This document shows positions 25,473-34,446 of a DNA stretch of 64,000 nt, in pieces. Each line of letters begins with the position of its first letter. The stretch's first letter is position 1. A program made the position numbers and the translations under genes. Source of the DNA: an uncultured Bacilli bacterium (lineage in GTDB: Bacteria > Bacillota_I > Bacilli_A > RF39 > UBA660); the NCBI GenBank assembly GCA_944363715.1, contig CALVUX010000005.1, positions 18,400 to 82,399 of the forward strand. Direction: 5' to 3'. Under the pieces are notes generated by a model. That model saw only the letters and a program-made list of their open reading frames with translations, was not told the origin of the DNA and did no database searches.

Positions 25473-25817
25473 CTATTTAACCATTTCCCAACTTTTAAAA
25501 TATACACATTCTAAATTATCATTGAATTTAATTTCATATATTCCATCATATTCTTGACTATTTTGCTTGAGAATCCATTCAACTATTAATGTATTGCCAT
25601 CTAGAGCTAAAATTTTAAATTCAATATTTTGAATATTCTCGTTTTTTATATGTTTCCATTCTTGGTTAATTTCTTGAATAGTTGTATATGGTTTCATAAA
25701 TGGAGTTTCTTGATAAAATGTTGTCTTAATAAATAATGCTACTGCATTTTCTATATCTTTATTATACCAATAGTTTTTTAATTTATTTAACCATTCTTCT
25801 GCATATTTTCTATTCAT
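25473..25817 (-). CDS. NTF2-like / SnoaL-fold protein
   Basis: The 114-residue protein has the pattern of the NTF2-like alpha+beta barrel. It has an N-terminal helix WLNKLKNYWYNKDIENAVALF, then F-hydrophobic strands, INQEWKHIKNENIQNIEFKILAL, and the closing strands LIVEWILKQNSQEYDGIYEIKFND and CVYFKSWEMV. Members are small enzymes or ligand-binding proteins with many activities. Nothing here fixes the substrate. It is monocistronic with a GGAGTGATATT ribosome binding site. Confidence 0.75.
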   Translation of the reverse strand: MNRKYAEEWLNKLKNYWYNKDIENAVALFIKTTFYQETPFMKPYTTIQEINQEWKHIKNENIQNIEFKILALDGNTLIVEWILKQNSQEYDGIYEIKFNDNLECVYFKSWEMVK

Positions 25818-25921
25818 AATATCACTCCTTGTATAATAGTTACATTGTTCTTATATTATATTTTTGATTTATTTAATTATAGCATGTATAAATAAAAATC
25901 AGAATAATTAATTTACTCTGA

Positions 25922-26287
25922 TTACAAGTATTCATCTAATTTATTTGTTTTATAAAGTTCTATTTTATATTTAAGTTTTTCTAAAGCTTCTGTCATAGTT
26001 TTAATCTTTTCTTCAAGCTTATCTTGTTCTTCCTCTAATAGATGTTGACGTTCTAGTTTAGTACTTTCTCCTTCATCATATAAATCAACATATTTTTTTA
26101 ATACTTCTATAGAAATACCAGCACTACGCATACATTTAATAAATTCTATTCTTTTTAAATCTTCTTCACTATAATCTCTTATACCACTACTGTTTTTCTT
26201 AACTGGTCCTACTAGCCCTACTTTCTCATAATACCTTAGTGTATCATTAGTCATATCAAATTTTTCTGCTACTTCTTTTATTGTCAT
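25922..26287 (-). CDS. MerR-family transcriptional regulator
   Basis: The 121-residue protein has the MerR winged HTH (MTIKEVAEKFDMTNDTLRYYEKVGLVGPVKKNSSGIRDYSEEDL) and a dimerisation coiled coil at about residues 75-112. It has no Cys-rich metal site, so it resembles the aldehyde- or stress-responsive subgroup. A matching inverted repeat lies upstream at 26319-26336. The divergent gene encodes a GH3 enzyme. Confidence 0.92.
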   Translation of the reverse strand: MTIKEVAEKFDMTNDTLRYYEKVGLVGPVKKNSSGIRDYSEEDLKRIEFIKCMRSAGISIEVLKKYVDLYDEGESTKLERQHLLEEEQDKLEEKIKTMTEALEKLKYKIELYKTNKLDEYL

Positions 26288-26318
26288 TATATTACTTCCC
26301 TTCGTAGTTATATTATCA

Positions 26319-26336
26319 CTTAGAGTCTAGTCTAAG
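26319..26336. promoter_or_regulatory. Likely MerR operator
   Basis: CTTAGA and TCTAAG flank six bases upstream of the MerR gene. ACTTAGAGT-like dyads are typical of operators of this family. A TTGACA box for the divergent gene starts at 26350. Confidence 0.6.
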
Positions 26337-26405
26337 TCAATATTTATTTTTGACATAATAACATTGTTATTTCTATATAATAATATTGATAATGAGGTGA
26401 TTATT

Positions 26406-27782
26406 TTGAATAAGAAAAGAATTTTGGTACTTGCTATAACTGGTATTCTTATTGTTTTAGGAGGGATAACATTATTTATAAATCATAATTTAGAAAGTAA
26501 AGACGAGAAAACTAAAACAATGGTCTCTACTGTGATGAGTGTTGATGATAGTACTTTTACTATTCAGGATAGTAATAATATTATTTATACATTTGGAATT
26601 GTTGATAATAATTTATCTGTTGGTGATGTTATTGAACTTGAATATAATGGTTCTTTAAATAAAAATAAAGCTTTACAAGACAATAAAGTTTTGGGATATA
26701 AGACTATTAAGGTTAGTAATGATGAAGAAGGTGTACCTAGCGAGTGGCAGGATAATGGTATTTTTAAGGATTTTTATATCTTTGCTGCTAAGAAGTTAAA
26801 AACTATGTCACTTGATGAAAAAATAGCTCAGTTACTACTTGTAAGATATCTTGATACTAATCCTGTTGAAACGTTAGAGAAATATCAATTTGGAGGTTAT
26901 GTTTTTTTTGAAAAAGATTTTAGAGATAAAACTAAACCAGAAGTAAAGGAAATGATTAATAATTTACAAAATGTATCTAAAGTTCCTATATTAACGGCAG
27001 TTGATGAAGAAGGGGGAACTGTTGTAAGAGTAAGTAGTAATCCAAACCTTGCTAGTAGTAAATTTGAATCACCAAGAGATTTGTATTTAAGTGGTGGTTT
27101 TGAGAAAATAAGACAAGATACTATTAATAAAAGTTTATTGTTATCAGAACTAGGGCTTAATTTAAATCTAGCACCTGTTGTAGATGTATCTACTAATTCA
27201 GGTGACTATATGTATAAAAGAACTTTAGGAGAAAATACAGAGTTAACTAGTACTTATGCTAAAACAGTTATTAGTGCTAGTAAAGGATTAGGTGTATCTT
27301 ACACTTTAAAACATTTCCCAGGTTATGGAAATAATTCTGATACCCATACAGGTCAGTCTATTGATAACCGTTCTTATGATGATATTGTTAAGAATGATTT
27401 ACCACCTTTTGAAGCAGGTATTAATGAAGGTGCGGAAGCGGTGCTTGTGAGTCATAATACAGTAACTAATATTGATTCTAGTAACCCAGCATCTTTATCT
27501 AGTGATGTTCATAATATTCTTAGAAATAAACTTGGCTTTACTGGTATTGTTATTAGCGATGATTTAGCGATGGGTGCGGTATCTTCTCTTGATAATGTAG
27601 CAGTGAAAGCGATTATGGCAGGTAATGATTTACTTATTACTACTGATTATGAAGAAAGTTTTAATGATATTAAAGAGGCAGTAAATAATAAAACTATTGA
27701 TGAAGGATTAATTGATAAATTAGCTTTTAGAGTACTTGCTTGGAAATATTATAAAGGTTTAATATTTGAAAATCAAAAATAA
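26406..27782 (+). CDS. Glycoside hydrolase family 3 beta-N-acetylhexosaminidase (NagZ-like), membrane-anchored
   Basis: I choose the TTG at 26406 after GAGGTGATTATT, giving 458 residues. An N-terminal membrane segment (residues 5-24) is followed by a ~100-residue beta-rich domain, then a GH3 domain. The latter has KIAQLLLVRY, VDEEGGTVVRV, the NagZ signature KHFPGYGNNSDTHTGQS with its catalytic His, and VISDDLAMGAVSS with the nucleophile Asp. NagZ enzymes release N-acetylglucosamine from muropeptides or chitobiose. The anchor suggests it acts outside the membrane on peptidoglycan. The C-terminal FRVLAWKYYKGL closes the domain. Confidence 0.9.
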   Translation: MNKKRILVLAITGILIVLGGITLFINHNLESKDEKTKTMVSTVMSVDDSTFTIQDSNNIIYTFGIVDNNLSVGDVIELEYNGSLNKNKALQDNKVLGYKTIKVSNDEEGVPSEWQDNGIFKDFYIFAAKKLKTMSLDEKIAQLLLVRYLDTNPVETLEKYQFGGYVFFEKDFRDKTKPEVKEMINNLQNVSKVPILTAVDEEGGTVVRVSSNPNLASSKFESPRDLYLSGGFEKIRQDTINKSLLLSELGLNLNLAPVVDVSTNSGDYMYKRTLGENTELTSTYAKTVISASKGLGVSYTLKHFPGYGNNSDTHTGQSIDNRSYDDIVKNDLPPFEAGINEGAEAVLVSHNTVTNIDSSNPASLSSDVHNILRNKLGFTGIVISDDLAMGAVSSLDNVAVKAIMAGNDLLITTDYEESFNDIKEAVNNKTIDEGLIDKLAFRVLAWKYYKGLIFENQK

Positions 27783-27784
27783 TT

Positions 27785-27815
27785 AACAACTTGTCTGAAC
27801 CGACAAGTTGTTTTA
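27785..27815 (+). terminator. Terminator of the GH3 gene
   Basis: AACAACTTGTC pairs perfectly with GACAAGTTGTT, followed by T residues. Confidence 0.9.
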
Positions 27816-27905
27816 TATTTTATATAGTCAAGTTTGTATAAACCTTTTTGGCAATGCCGACAAAATGGTCAAGAAAAGAAAAAGACTTAAGTAAAATACT
27901 TAAAT

Positions 27906-29342
27906 CTAATCTAATATATTTTTTAAGACTATTGTCTTTGTTATACTCATTTCTTTTAGAGTTGTAGATATTCCTTCGTTACCAATACCTGAATGTTTCC
28001 AACCACCGAATGGCATTTCGGCAGCACGGAAGAAACTTGCTCCATTAATAACTGCTCCTCCTACTTCAAGAGCATTAGCAACTTTGAAAGCTGTTTTCAT
28101 ATCTTTTGTCATGATATTTCCACATAGTCCATAACTACTTTGATTAGCTATTTCAATGGCTTCTTCTACAGTATCAAAGCTACAAACAGGAATAACTGGT
28201 CCAAAGATTTCCATATCTTTCATAACATCCATATCACGTGTAACGTTATCAAGAACTGTTGGTTCTAGGAAGGCTCCGTTTCTTCTACCTCCATAGACAA
28301 GTTTAGCTCCTTGTTCAAGGGTCTTTTTAATTTGGTCTTGAACTCTAATTGCTGCTTTTTCATTGATTAGACAGCCAATATCTGCATCTTCTTGTTGTGG
28401 CATGGCAACTTTTAGTGTTTTTATTTTTTCAACAGCTTTTCTAACAAATTCATCTTTAACGTCTTTTTGAACTAAGAATCTTTTACTAGCACAACATACT
28501 TGTCCTGTATTATAAAGTCTTCCCCATACCATTTCATCGATAACTAGGTCCATATCAGCATCATTCATAACGATGAAAGCATCATTTCCACCTAATTCTA
28601 GCATAACATGAGTAATGTTTTTAGCACAGTTTGCCATTACTTCACTACCAACAGCAGTACTTCCTGTAACAGTCATTAAATTTACCATAGGATGTTTGGC
28701 AAGAGCCTCTCCAGTAGTAGGACCATCACCTGATATACAGTTGATAACTCCTGCTGGAACACCTGCTTCCATCATTAAGTTACAGTATGTATGTAGTGTT
28801 AATGGATTATAAGTAGATGGTTTAACTATAACACTATTACCCATGATAAGAGCACTTGGAACTTTTTGACCAAATAAATCACATGGAAAGTTAAATGGAA
28901 TAATACAACCTACTACTCCTAGTGGTTCTTGGAAAGTCATTTGAATTGTTTTCTCTTGACCTTTTTCAGTTCCTGCAGGAATAACATTTCCATATTCATG
29001 TTTTGCTTTTTCTACATAACCATAAACAAAACTTCTTGTATTAGCAATTTCTCCTCTTGCTTCTTTAATTGGTTTACCTGTTTCTTTAGATAGAAGCTGA
29101 GCTAACTCTTCTGCTTTCGCTTCTACTAAATCAACAAATTTATAAAGTATGTCTCCACGTTCGTGCATAGGCATTTTTGCCCAGGACTTTTGTGCCTTAA
29201 CAGCCTCTTTTACACACATGTCAACATCTTGTTCTGTAGCATTAGGAACTGTATCTATTAACTCTCCTGTTGCAGGATTAGTTACTTCTATTACTTTTCC
29301 ATCGCTAGCATCAACTAAACGACCTCCTATTAGATTCTTCAT
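27906..29342 (-). CDS. NAD(P)-dependent aldehyde dehydrogenase
   Basis: The 478-residue protein belongs to the classical ALDH family, which oxidises aldehydes to acids. It has GCIIPFNFPCDLF and VIVKPSTYNPLT in the coenzyme domain, TGSTAVGSEV, the general-base Glu in LELGGND, and the nucleophile Cys in NTGQVCCASKRF. EIFGPVIPV and PFGGWKHSGIGNEG follow. It most resembles succinate-semialdehyde or lactaldehyde dehydrogenases, but substrate cannot be set. It is the last gene of a three-gene operon with an iron alcohol dehydrogenase and a FIST-domain protein, which suggests the three share a pathway. Confidence 0.92.
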   Translation of the reverse strand: MKNLIGGRLVDASDGKVIEVTNPATGELIDTVPNATEQDVDMCVKEAVKAQKSWAKMPMHERGDILYKFVDLVEAKAEELAQLLSKETGKPIKEARGEIANTRSFVYGYVEKAKHEYGNVIPAGTEKGQEKTIQMTFQEPLGVVGCIIPFNFPCDLFGQKVPSALIMGNSVIVKPSTYNPLTLHTYCNLMMEAGVPAGVINCISGDGPTTGEALAKHPMVNLMTVTGSTAVGSEVMANCAKNITHVMLELGGNDAFIVMNDADMDLVIDEMVWGRLYNTGQVCCASKRFLVQKDVKDEFVRKAVEKIKTLKVAMPQQEDADIGCLINEKAAIRVQDQIKKTLEQGAKLVYGGRRNGAFLEPTVLDNVTRDMDVMKDMEIFGPVIPVCSFDTVEEAIEIANQSSYGLCGNIMTKDMKTAFKVANALEVGGAVINGASFFRAAEMPFGGWKHSGIGNEGISTTLKEMSITKTIVLKNILD

Positions 29343-29352
29343 TTAATCCTCC

Positions 29353-30540
29353 TTATTCTTCTCCAAAAGCAGTAAATGATAACATTAGACCACCACAGAT
29401 GTTAGCAGAATGTTCATCATATCCATATTCACCAAAAGTAAATACGGTGATAAATGGAACACCACGAGCTTCTTCTACTAAGTTTTTATAAACTTCATCG
29501 ATTCTATCACCAATTCCAAGTTTACGTCCTCCGCAATGAACTAAGAAGTATCCTGCTGGCTCGGTAGTTAATTGACTCTTAGCATCTTTTAGAGTTGTTT
29601 TAGTAGACTTAATTAATTCATCTACAGTTGCTTCTAATTGAACGATAGCAGTTTTTTCTACTACTTTATTACCTAAATTAATAACATCATCTGTAGTAGT
29701 TTTTGTTCCCATATCATCTCCAAACATTGGATGACGAACTACTGTTAAGTTTCCAAGTGGATCTTTTACTCCTAAAGGTTTAGTGATAGATGCTACTAAT
29801 AGGTTTTGTCCTTTTAATTCACTAGGTTTCTTACCAATCCAATCAGCATATTTCTTAAGTGCAGATACTCCATCGATTTTAACTAGAGTACGGTCATTTT
29901 TAACTTCTGTAATTAGACCATAGTTTTCAGTATCACGGTAAGCACCTGTATAAGATGTTACGATATCATTATCTGTATAGAAGAAAGCAACAGCAACACC
30001 ATCTTGGAATACTTGATCATTGCAGAAAATTTTCCAGTTTCCTTCTACTGTATCATCAGCAGCACTTCCTCCAAACATTGGAACTCTACCAATAACATCT
30101 TGAATACCCATTAGGTAATCTTCTTCTTCTTTTGGACTTGCTACCATATAGAAATAGTTAGGTGAATAGTTTTCTCCGGCATTTTCAACGGCAGCACGAG
30201 CTACTTTACGACCTATTTCTCTAGCATTTTTTCCTGCTTTATGAGCAGCAACACCAATATTCATATTTTTATCATCAAATGACATAAGTCCAGCGAAACC
30301 ATCTTCACTTTCGATGATTCCATCATTAGTTATAATCATACCACTACTAGTACAACCAATGATTGGAGCACCTTTCATTGATGATATTGCACCACTTACT
30401 ACTTCTTCAACATCATCATTACAAGAACAGTACATCATTCCAAGTTTTGGACGCATACCTACATTGGCATTCTTAGCAGCTTCTTTTCCTTTTGCATATG
30501 AATCCTTTAGGGTTGAATACCCTACTTTTGTTTTTAACAT
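29353..30540 (-). CDS. FIST-domain protein (FIST N and FIST C)
   Basis: The 395-residue protein has the FIST pattern. An N-terminal domain contains GAISSMKGAPIIGCTSSGMIITNDG and FYMVASPKEEEDYLMGIQDVIGRVPMFGGSAADD. A C-terminal domain contains KPLGVKDPLGNLTVVRHPMFGDD and ends GVPFITVFTFGEYGYDEHSANICGGLMLSFTAF. FIST domains are predicted small-ligand sensors, often linked to signalling proteins. Here the protein stands alone between an alcohol and an aldehyde dehydrogenase, ten bases before the latter. A role as sensor or scaffold for their substrate is an inference. Confidence 0.88.
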   Translation of the reverse strand: MLKTKVGYSTLKDSYAKGKEAAKNANVGMRPKLGMMYCSCNDDVEEVVSGAISSMKGAPIIGCTSSGMIITNDGIIESEDGFAGLMSFDDKNMNIGVAAHKAGKNAREIGRKVARAAVENAGENYSPNYFYMVASPKEEEDYLMGIQDVIGRVPMFGGSAADDTVEGNWKIFCNDQVFQDGVAVAFFYTDNDIVTSYTGAYRDTENYGLITEVKNDRTLVKIDGVSALKKYADWIGKKPSELKGQNLLVASITKPLGVKDPLGNLTVVRHPMFGDDMGTKTTTDDVINLGNKVVEKTAIVQLEATVDELIKSTKTTLKDAKSQLTTEPAGYFLVHCGGRKLGIGDRIDEVYKNLVEEARGVPFITVFTFGEYGYDEHSANICGGLMLSFTAFGEE

Positions 30541-30568
30541 AATTTTCCTCCCTTTTTATTTACTTCTT

Positions 30569-31723
30569 TTATTCATAAGCTTCTTTATATAAAGCTAAGA
30601 TATCTTCTTTTGTTACTTCTCTTGGATTACCACCAGTACAAACATCATTGATAGCTTGATCTGCTAGTGTTTCTAAGGCATCATATGGAATTCCTATTTC
30701 TTTTAATGTTTTAGGGATACCTACAGCTCTTGCTAGACTATCAACAGCATCTGCTACCTTATTAACAGCTTCTTCATCTGTTAAGTTATCCATATCAAGA
30801 CCAAACTCACGTCCCATATCTCTAAAACGGTCAGGACAAACTTTTCCATTCCATCTTAAGATATGTGGTAAAAGTAGTGCATTAGCAAGACCATGGGGTG
30901 TGTCAAAATATGCTCCTAGTGAATGAGCCATTGAATGAACAATACCAAGTCCTACATTAGAAAAGCCCATACCAGCGATATATTGTCCATATCCAACTCT
31001 CTCAATTGCATCTTTATCTTTTTCATTAACTGCTTTTTCTAAGTTATGATAAATTAAGTTCATCGCTTGTTTATGGAACATATCAGTCATTAACCATGCA
31101 CTCTTAGTGATATATCCTTCCATTGCATGAGTTAGAGCATCCATTCCTGTTGCAGCGGCTAAACTCTTTGGCATTGTAGCCATAAGCTCTGGGTCAATTA
31201 TTGCAACTACTGGAATATCGTGTGGATCTACACATACCATTTTCTTCTTTCTTTCATCATCTGTAATAACATAGTTAATTGTTACTTCTGCGGCAGTACC
31301 TGCAGTTGTAGGTAAAGCGATTAATGGCATACCTGGATTTTTAGTAGAAGCAGTACCATCAAGACTTACTACATTACTAAACTCAGGGTTAGTCATAATG
31401 ATACTCATACATTTAGCAGTATCAATTACAGAACCTCCTCCTACAGCGATTAGAAAGTCTGCTTTACTATTTCTTAAAATTTCTAACCCTTCATTAACAT
31501 TTGCTACATTAGGATTAGGTTTGATATCACTATATACTTCATATGGTAAAGATATTTCCTCTAAAAGTTCTGTAACTTTATTTGTAACATTGGCATCTAA
31601 TAGAGATTTATCTGTTACAACTAGTGCATTTTCAAATCCTCTTCCTTTAATTTCATCAAGTAAACTTCTTCTTGCATTATATCCAAAGTAAGAAGTTCCA
31701 TTTAAAATAATTCTATTTGTCAA
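30569..31723 (-). CDS. Iron-containing alcohol dehydrogenase
   Basis: The 384-residue protein is a group III metal-dependent ADH. The NAD-binding motif GGGSVIDTAK is at about residues 96-105. The metal ligands fall in MDALTHAMEGY (Asp and His) and GIVHSMAHSLGAYFDTPHGLANALLLPHILRWN (two His). Such enzymes interconvert alcohols and aldehydes, for example 1,3-propanediol or lactaldehyde/propanediol. It is the first gene of the operon with FIST and ALDH genes. Its start has GGGAGGTAAACAAATTG context near 31723. Confidence 0.94.
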   Translation of the reverse strand: MTNRIILNGTSYFGYNARRSLLDEIKGRGFENALVVTDKSLLDANVTNKVTELLEEISLPYEVYSDIKPNPNVANVNEGLEILRNSKADFLIAVGGGSVIDTAKCMSIIMTNPEFSNVVSLDGTASTKNPGMPLIALPTTAGTAAEVTINYVITDDERKKKMVCVDPHDIPVVAIIDPELMATMPKSLAAATGMDALTHAMEGYITKSAWLMTDMFHKQAMNLIYHNLEKAVNEKDKDAIERVGYGQYIAGMGFSNVGLGIVHSMAHSLGAYFDTPHGLANALLLPHILRWNGKVCPDRFRDMGREFGLDMDNLTDEEAVNKVADAVDSLARAVGIPKTLKEIGIPYDALETLADQAINDVCTGGNPREVTKEDILALYKEAYE

Positions 31724-31786
31724 TTTGTTTACCTCCCTTATTATTAATTATAGCATATATTTCGACATTTTTAAGAGTTTTTAAAC

Positions 31787-31808
31787 AAAAAAATCTATTT
31801 CTAGATTT
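31787..31808 (-). terminator. Terminator of tsaD
   Basis: On the minus strand AAATCTA, a four-base loop, TAGATTT and further T follow the tsaD stop. Confidence 0.85.
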
Positions 31809-31820
31809 CTTATTATTAGA

Positions 31821-32825
31821 TTAGTTTAATGCTGTTGTCGATAGACTATTTAAGTGGTAGTCAGCTCTTCTTCCTAGTTTATAGGCATAGTAACCAGCTG
31901 ATGCGATCATAGTAGCATTATCAGTACAGTATTTAAGTGGTGGAATAGATAAGTTAATATTATTTTCATTACACATATCAGCTAAGGCTTCTCTTAAAAT
32001 AGAATTTGCAGCGACTCCTCCTGCTACTATTAAATTGTTAATATTATAATCTTTTAAAGCTTTCTTAGTCTTAGATACAATACTTGTAACGGCAACTTTT
32101 TGAAAAGAAGCAGCAAGGTCAGCTTTATTTATTTCATTACCTTTTTGTTCTTCGTTATGATTTAGATTTATAACTGCACTCTTTAAGCCACTAAATGAGA
32201 AATTATAAGAGTCATCATTTAATGGTATAGGTAGTTTATAAGTAGGCTTTCCTTCTTTTGAAAGTTTATCTAACTTTGGACCTCCTGGATAAGGTAGTCC
32301 CATTACTCTTGCTACTTTATCATAACACTCACCTATGGCATCATCTAAAGTTCCTCCTAGTTTTTCAAAGCTAAAGTGGTCAGTCATTTTTATAAGTTCT
32401 GTATGTCCTCCACTGACAACAAGGGCAATTAGGGGAAATTTTAACTCTTCAACAAGACTATTAGCATAAATATGCCCTGCAATATGATGAACTGGTACTA
32501 GAGGTTTGTTATAGATATAACTTAGAGTTTTAGCAGCTTGTAATCCTACTAAAAGGCTTCCAATTAGACCAGGTCCATAAGTTATGGCAATGGCAGTTAC
32601 ATCTTCTATTTTCATATTCGCTTTTTTTAAACAGTCTTCTATAACTATAGTTATATTTTTAACATGCTCACGACTTGCAATTTCAGGTACTACACCTCCA
32701 AAGTTTTCATGTATATCTATTTGTGTAGACGTTGATGTAGCTAGTTCAACAGTACCATTTTTAACTATTGAACAACTAGTCTCATCACAACTACTTTCTA
32801 TTCCAAGTATATATACATCTTTCAC
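31821..32825 (-). CDS. tsaD: tRNA N6-adenosine threonylcarbamoyltransferase TsaD
   Basis: TsaD transfers threonylcarbamoyl to A37 of ANN-decoding tRNAs, with TsaB and TsaE. The 334-residue protein has LGIESSCDETSCSIV, the metal-binding PVHHIAGHIYAN with two His, VSGGHTELI, YPGGPKLDKLS and the C-terminal NATMIASAGYYAYKLG. It lies downstream of rimI-like and tsaB genes. The fourth pathway gene, tsaC, is 11 kb away inside element 2. Confidence 0.97.
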   Translation of the reverse strand: MKDVYILGIESSCDETSCSIVKNGTVELATSTSTQIDIHENFGGVVPEIASREHVKNITIVIEDCLKKANMKIEDVTAIAITYGPGLIGSLLVGLQAAKTLSYIYNKPLVPVHHIAGHIYANSLVEELKFPLIALVVSGGHTELIKMTDHFSFEKLGGTLDDAIGECYDKVARVMGLPYPGGPKLDKLSKEGKPTYKLPIPLNDDSYNFSFSGLKSAVINLNHNEEQKGNEINKADLAASFQKVAVTSIVSKTKKALKDYNINNLIVAGGVAANSILREALADMCNENNINLSIPPLKYCTDNATMIASAGYYAYKLGRRADYHLNSLSTTALN

Positions 32826-32858
32826 ATTATCACTTCCAAACTTGTTCTTATTTTAACA

Positions 32859-32887
32859 TAAAAGACCCTTTTTTTAAAGAGTCTTTT
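32859..32887 (-). terminator. Hairpin between rimI and tsaD
   Basis: On the minus strand AAAAGACTC pairs with GGGTCTTTT with one G-T pair. It overlaps the end of the rimI-like gene. It may attenuate rather than stop transcription into tsaD, whose start is about 35 bases on. Confidence 0.65.
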
Positions 32888-33275
32888 CCATTAATAGACC
32901 ATTTATACCATCATAGTATTTTTCTCTAGTAGATACTTTTTTAAAGTCATATTTTTTATATAGATTAATGGCAACTATATTATCTTCTTTAACTTCTAAT
33001 GTTATATTCTTAATATCAGTATCTTGATATTTTTCTATTAGATATTTTAGTAATTTATCTCCTATACCTTTACCACGTTCTTTAGTAATTACTTCAAACT
33101 GTTCTATTTCTATTCTATCATAGATAAGACTATAAAGAAGAAAGCCTATTATTTTATCATTTTCCACATAGGTAATTATTTTTAAGTAAGGATTTGTGGA
33201 AAACTCCTTTTCAGTTAACTTATAAGTAAAGTTATCCACAGAAAACAGTGGAGAACTATCATATTCTTTAATCAT
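32874..33275 (-). CDS. rimI: GNAT N-acetyltransferase, RimI-like
   Basis: The 133-residue protein is a GNAT enzyme. The acetyl-CoA-binding loop is VITKERGKGIGDKLLKYLIEKY, followed by ITLEVKEDNIVAINLYKKYDFKKVSTREKYYDGINGLLMEK, the RimI pattern. RimI acetylates the N-terminal Ala of ribosomal protein S18 in E. coli. Position between tsaB and tsaD is the common arrangement. The start overlaps the tsaB stop by eight bases. Confidence 0.88.
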   Translation of the reverse strand: MIKEYDSSPLFSVDNFTYKLTEKEFSTNPYLKIITYVENDKIIGFLLYSLIYDRIEIEQFEVITKERGKGIGDKLLKYLIEKYQDTDIKNITLEVKEDNIVAINLYKKYDFKKVSTREKYYDGINGLLMEKTL

Positions 33276-33909
33276 AATCCGGCTTTTTCCTCAGCTTTTC
33301 TTCTGCTTCTGTCTTTTTTAAGTAAATAGGATTTACTAAATGAGGATTAATACCATCGCTATTTTCAAAAGTTTTAACTATTTTTAAGATATCTGGATCA
33401 TAACTTTCTTTTTTTATGTTTATATCTAAATCATTATTAGTAATAACTGTTACATCACTTAAATCTTTACTCTTATCTAATAGGTCTTGTAAATATATAT
33501 GAGAATCTTCTATAACTTTATTATTATCTTTATCATAAATCGCTCCATAGACATAACCTCTTCTTGCATCTATTAGAGGCATTTTATAAGTATTAATATT
33601 ACATGATATAGCCATAGCAGTTAAGCCTGATATTGGGGTTATATTTATGTTTAAAGCCCATGCTATTGTCTTGGCAATAGTAATACCTATTCTAATACCT
33701 GTAAAAGAACCAGGTCCATTAACAACGATTATTTTATCTAGCTCTTTTGGAGTAATATTAGCTTCATCAAATAGTTCTATTATTTTAGGTAAAGCTTCTT
33801 TAGATAAATCTTTTTCATATTTTTTCTTAATAGAAGAAACTAATTTGTCATCAATAACAATACCACTATATAAATAATCACTAGATGTATCTATATATAA
33901 AACTCTCAT
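33268..33909 (-). CDS. tsaB: tRNA threonylcarbamoyladenosine biosynthesis protein TsaB
   Basis: TsaB is the inactive paralogue of TsaD that dimerises with it. The 213-residue protein has VLYIDTSSDYLYSGIVI, the family motif IIVVNGPGSFTGIRIGITIAKTIAWAL and MPLIDARRGYVYGAIYD. Its start overlaps the tsaE stop by four bases. Confidence 0.95.
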   Translation of the reverse strand: MRVLYIDTSSDYLYSGIVIDDKLVSSIKKKYEKDLSKEALPKIIELFDEANITPKELDKIIVVNGPGSFTGIRIGITIAKTIAWALNINITPISGLTAMAISCNINTYKMPLIDARRGYVYGAIYDKDNNKVIEDSHIYLQDLLDKSKDLSDVTVITNNDLDINIKKESYDPDILKIVKTFENSDGINPHLVNPIYLKKTEAEEKLRKKPDYD

Positions 33910-34367
33910 AGAACATCCTCACATAGTTCTTCATATTTAGAACCATATGGTGTAATAGTAATTATTCTTGTATCTTCATCTTCGCTTGATAATTTAAATT
34001 TAATTTCAAGTCGCTCTTCTGGTAAATAGTCTCTTATCATATCAGCCCATTCAATAATACATATACCACCTTTAGTGTAATAGTCTTCTAGACCAATATC
34101 ATCTACTTTACCATCTAGGCGATAAACATCCATATGATATAGTGGTAATTCTCCACTTGTATATTCTTTAATAATGTTAAAAGTAGGTGATGTTATTTCT
34201 TCTTTAACTTCAAGGGAAGATGCAAAACCTTTAGTAAACATTGTTTTACCACTTCCTAAATCACCTATTAGACAGATAACCATATTAGGAAATTTCTCTG
34301 ATTCAATATTTTGTGCTAATTCAACTGTTTCACTTTCACTGTAACTAGTAATTTTATAGTTGTTCAT
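33906..34367 (-). CDS. tsaE: tRNA threonylcarbamoyladenosine biosynthesis ATPase TsaE
   Basis: The 153-residue P-loop protein regulates the TsaBD complex. It has Walker A (IGDLGSGKTMFTKGFA), SPTFNIIKEY, the conserved YHMDVYRLDG and IIEWADMIRDYLP. It begins the tsaE-tsaB-rimI-tsaD gene set. The ribosome binding site is AGAGGAGATAATT. Confidence 0.96.
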   Translation of the reverse strand: MNNYKITSYSESETVELAQNIESEKFPNMVICLIGDLGSGKTMFTKGFASSLEVKEEITSPTFNIIKEYTSGELPLYHMDVYRLDGKVDDIGLEDYYTKGGICIIEWADMIRDYLPEERLEIKFKLSSEDEDTRIITITPYGSKYEELCEDVL

Positions 34368-34446
34368 AATTATCTCCTCTTTTCTATCTATAGATTATAG
34401 CAAAGGAGAGAATACTTTTTCAAGATGTTTAGAGATTATTTTTCTA

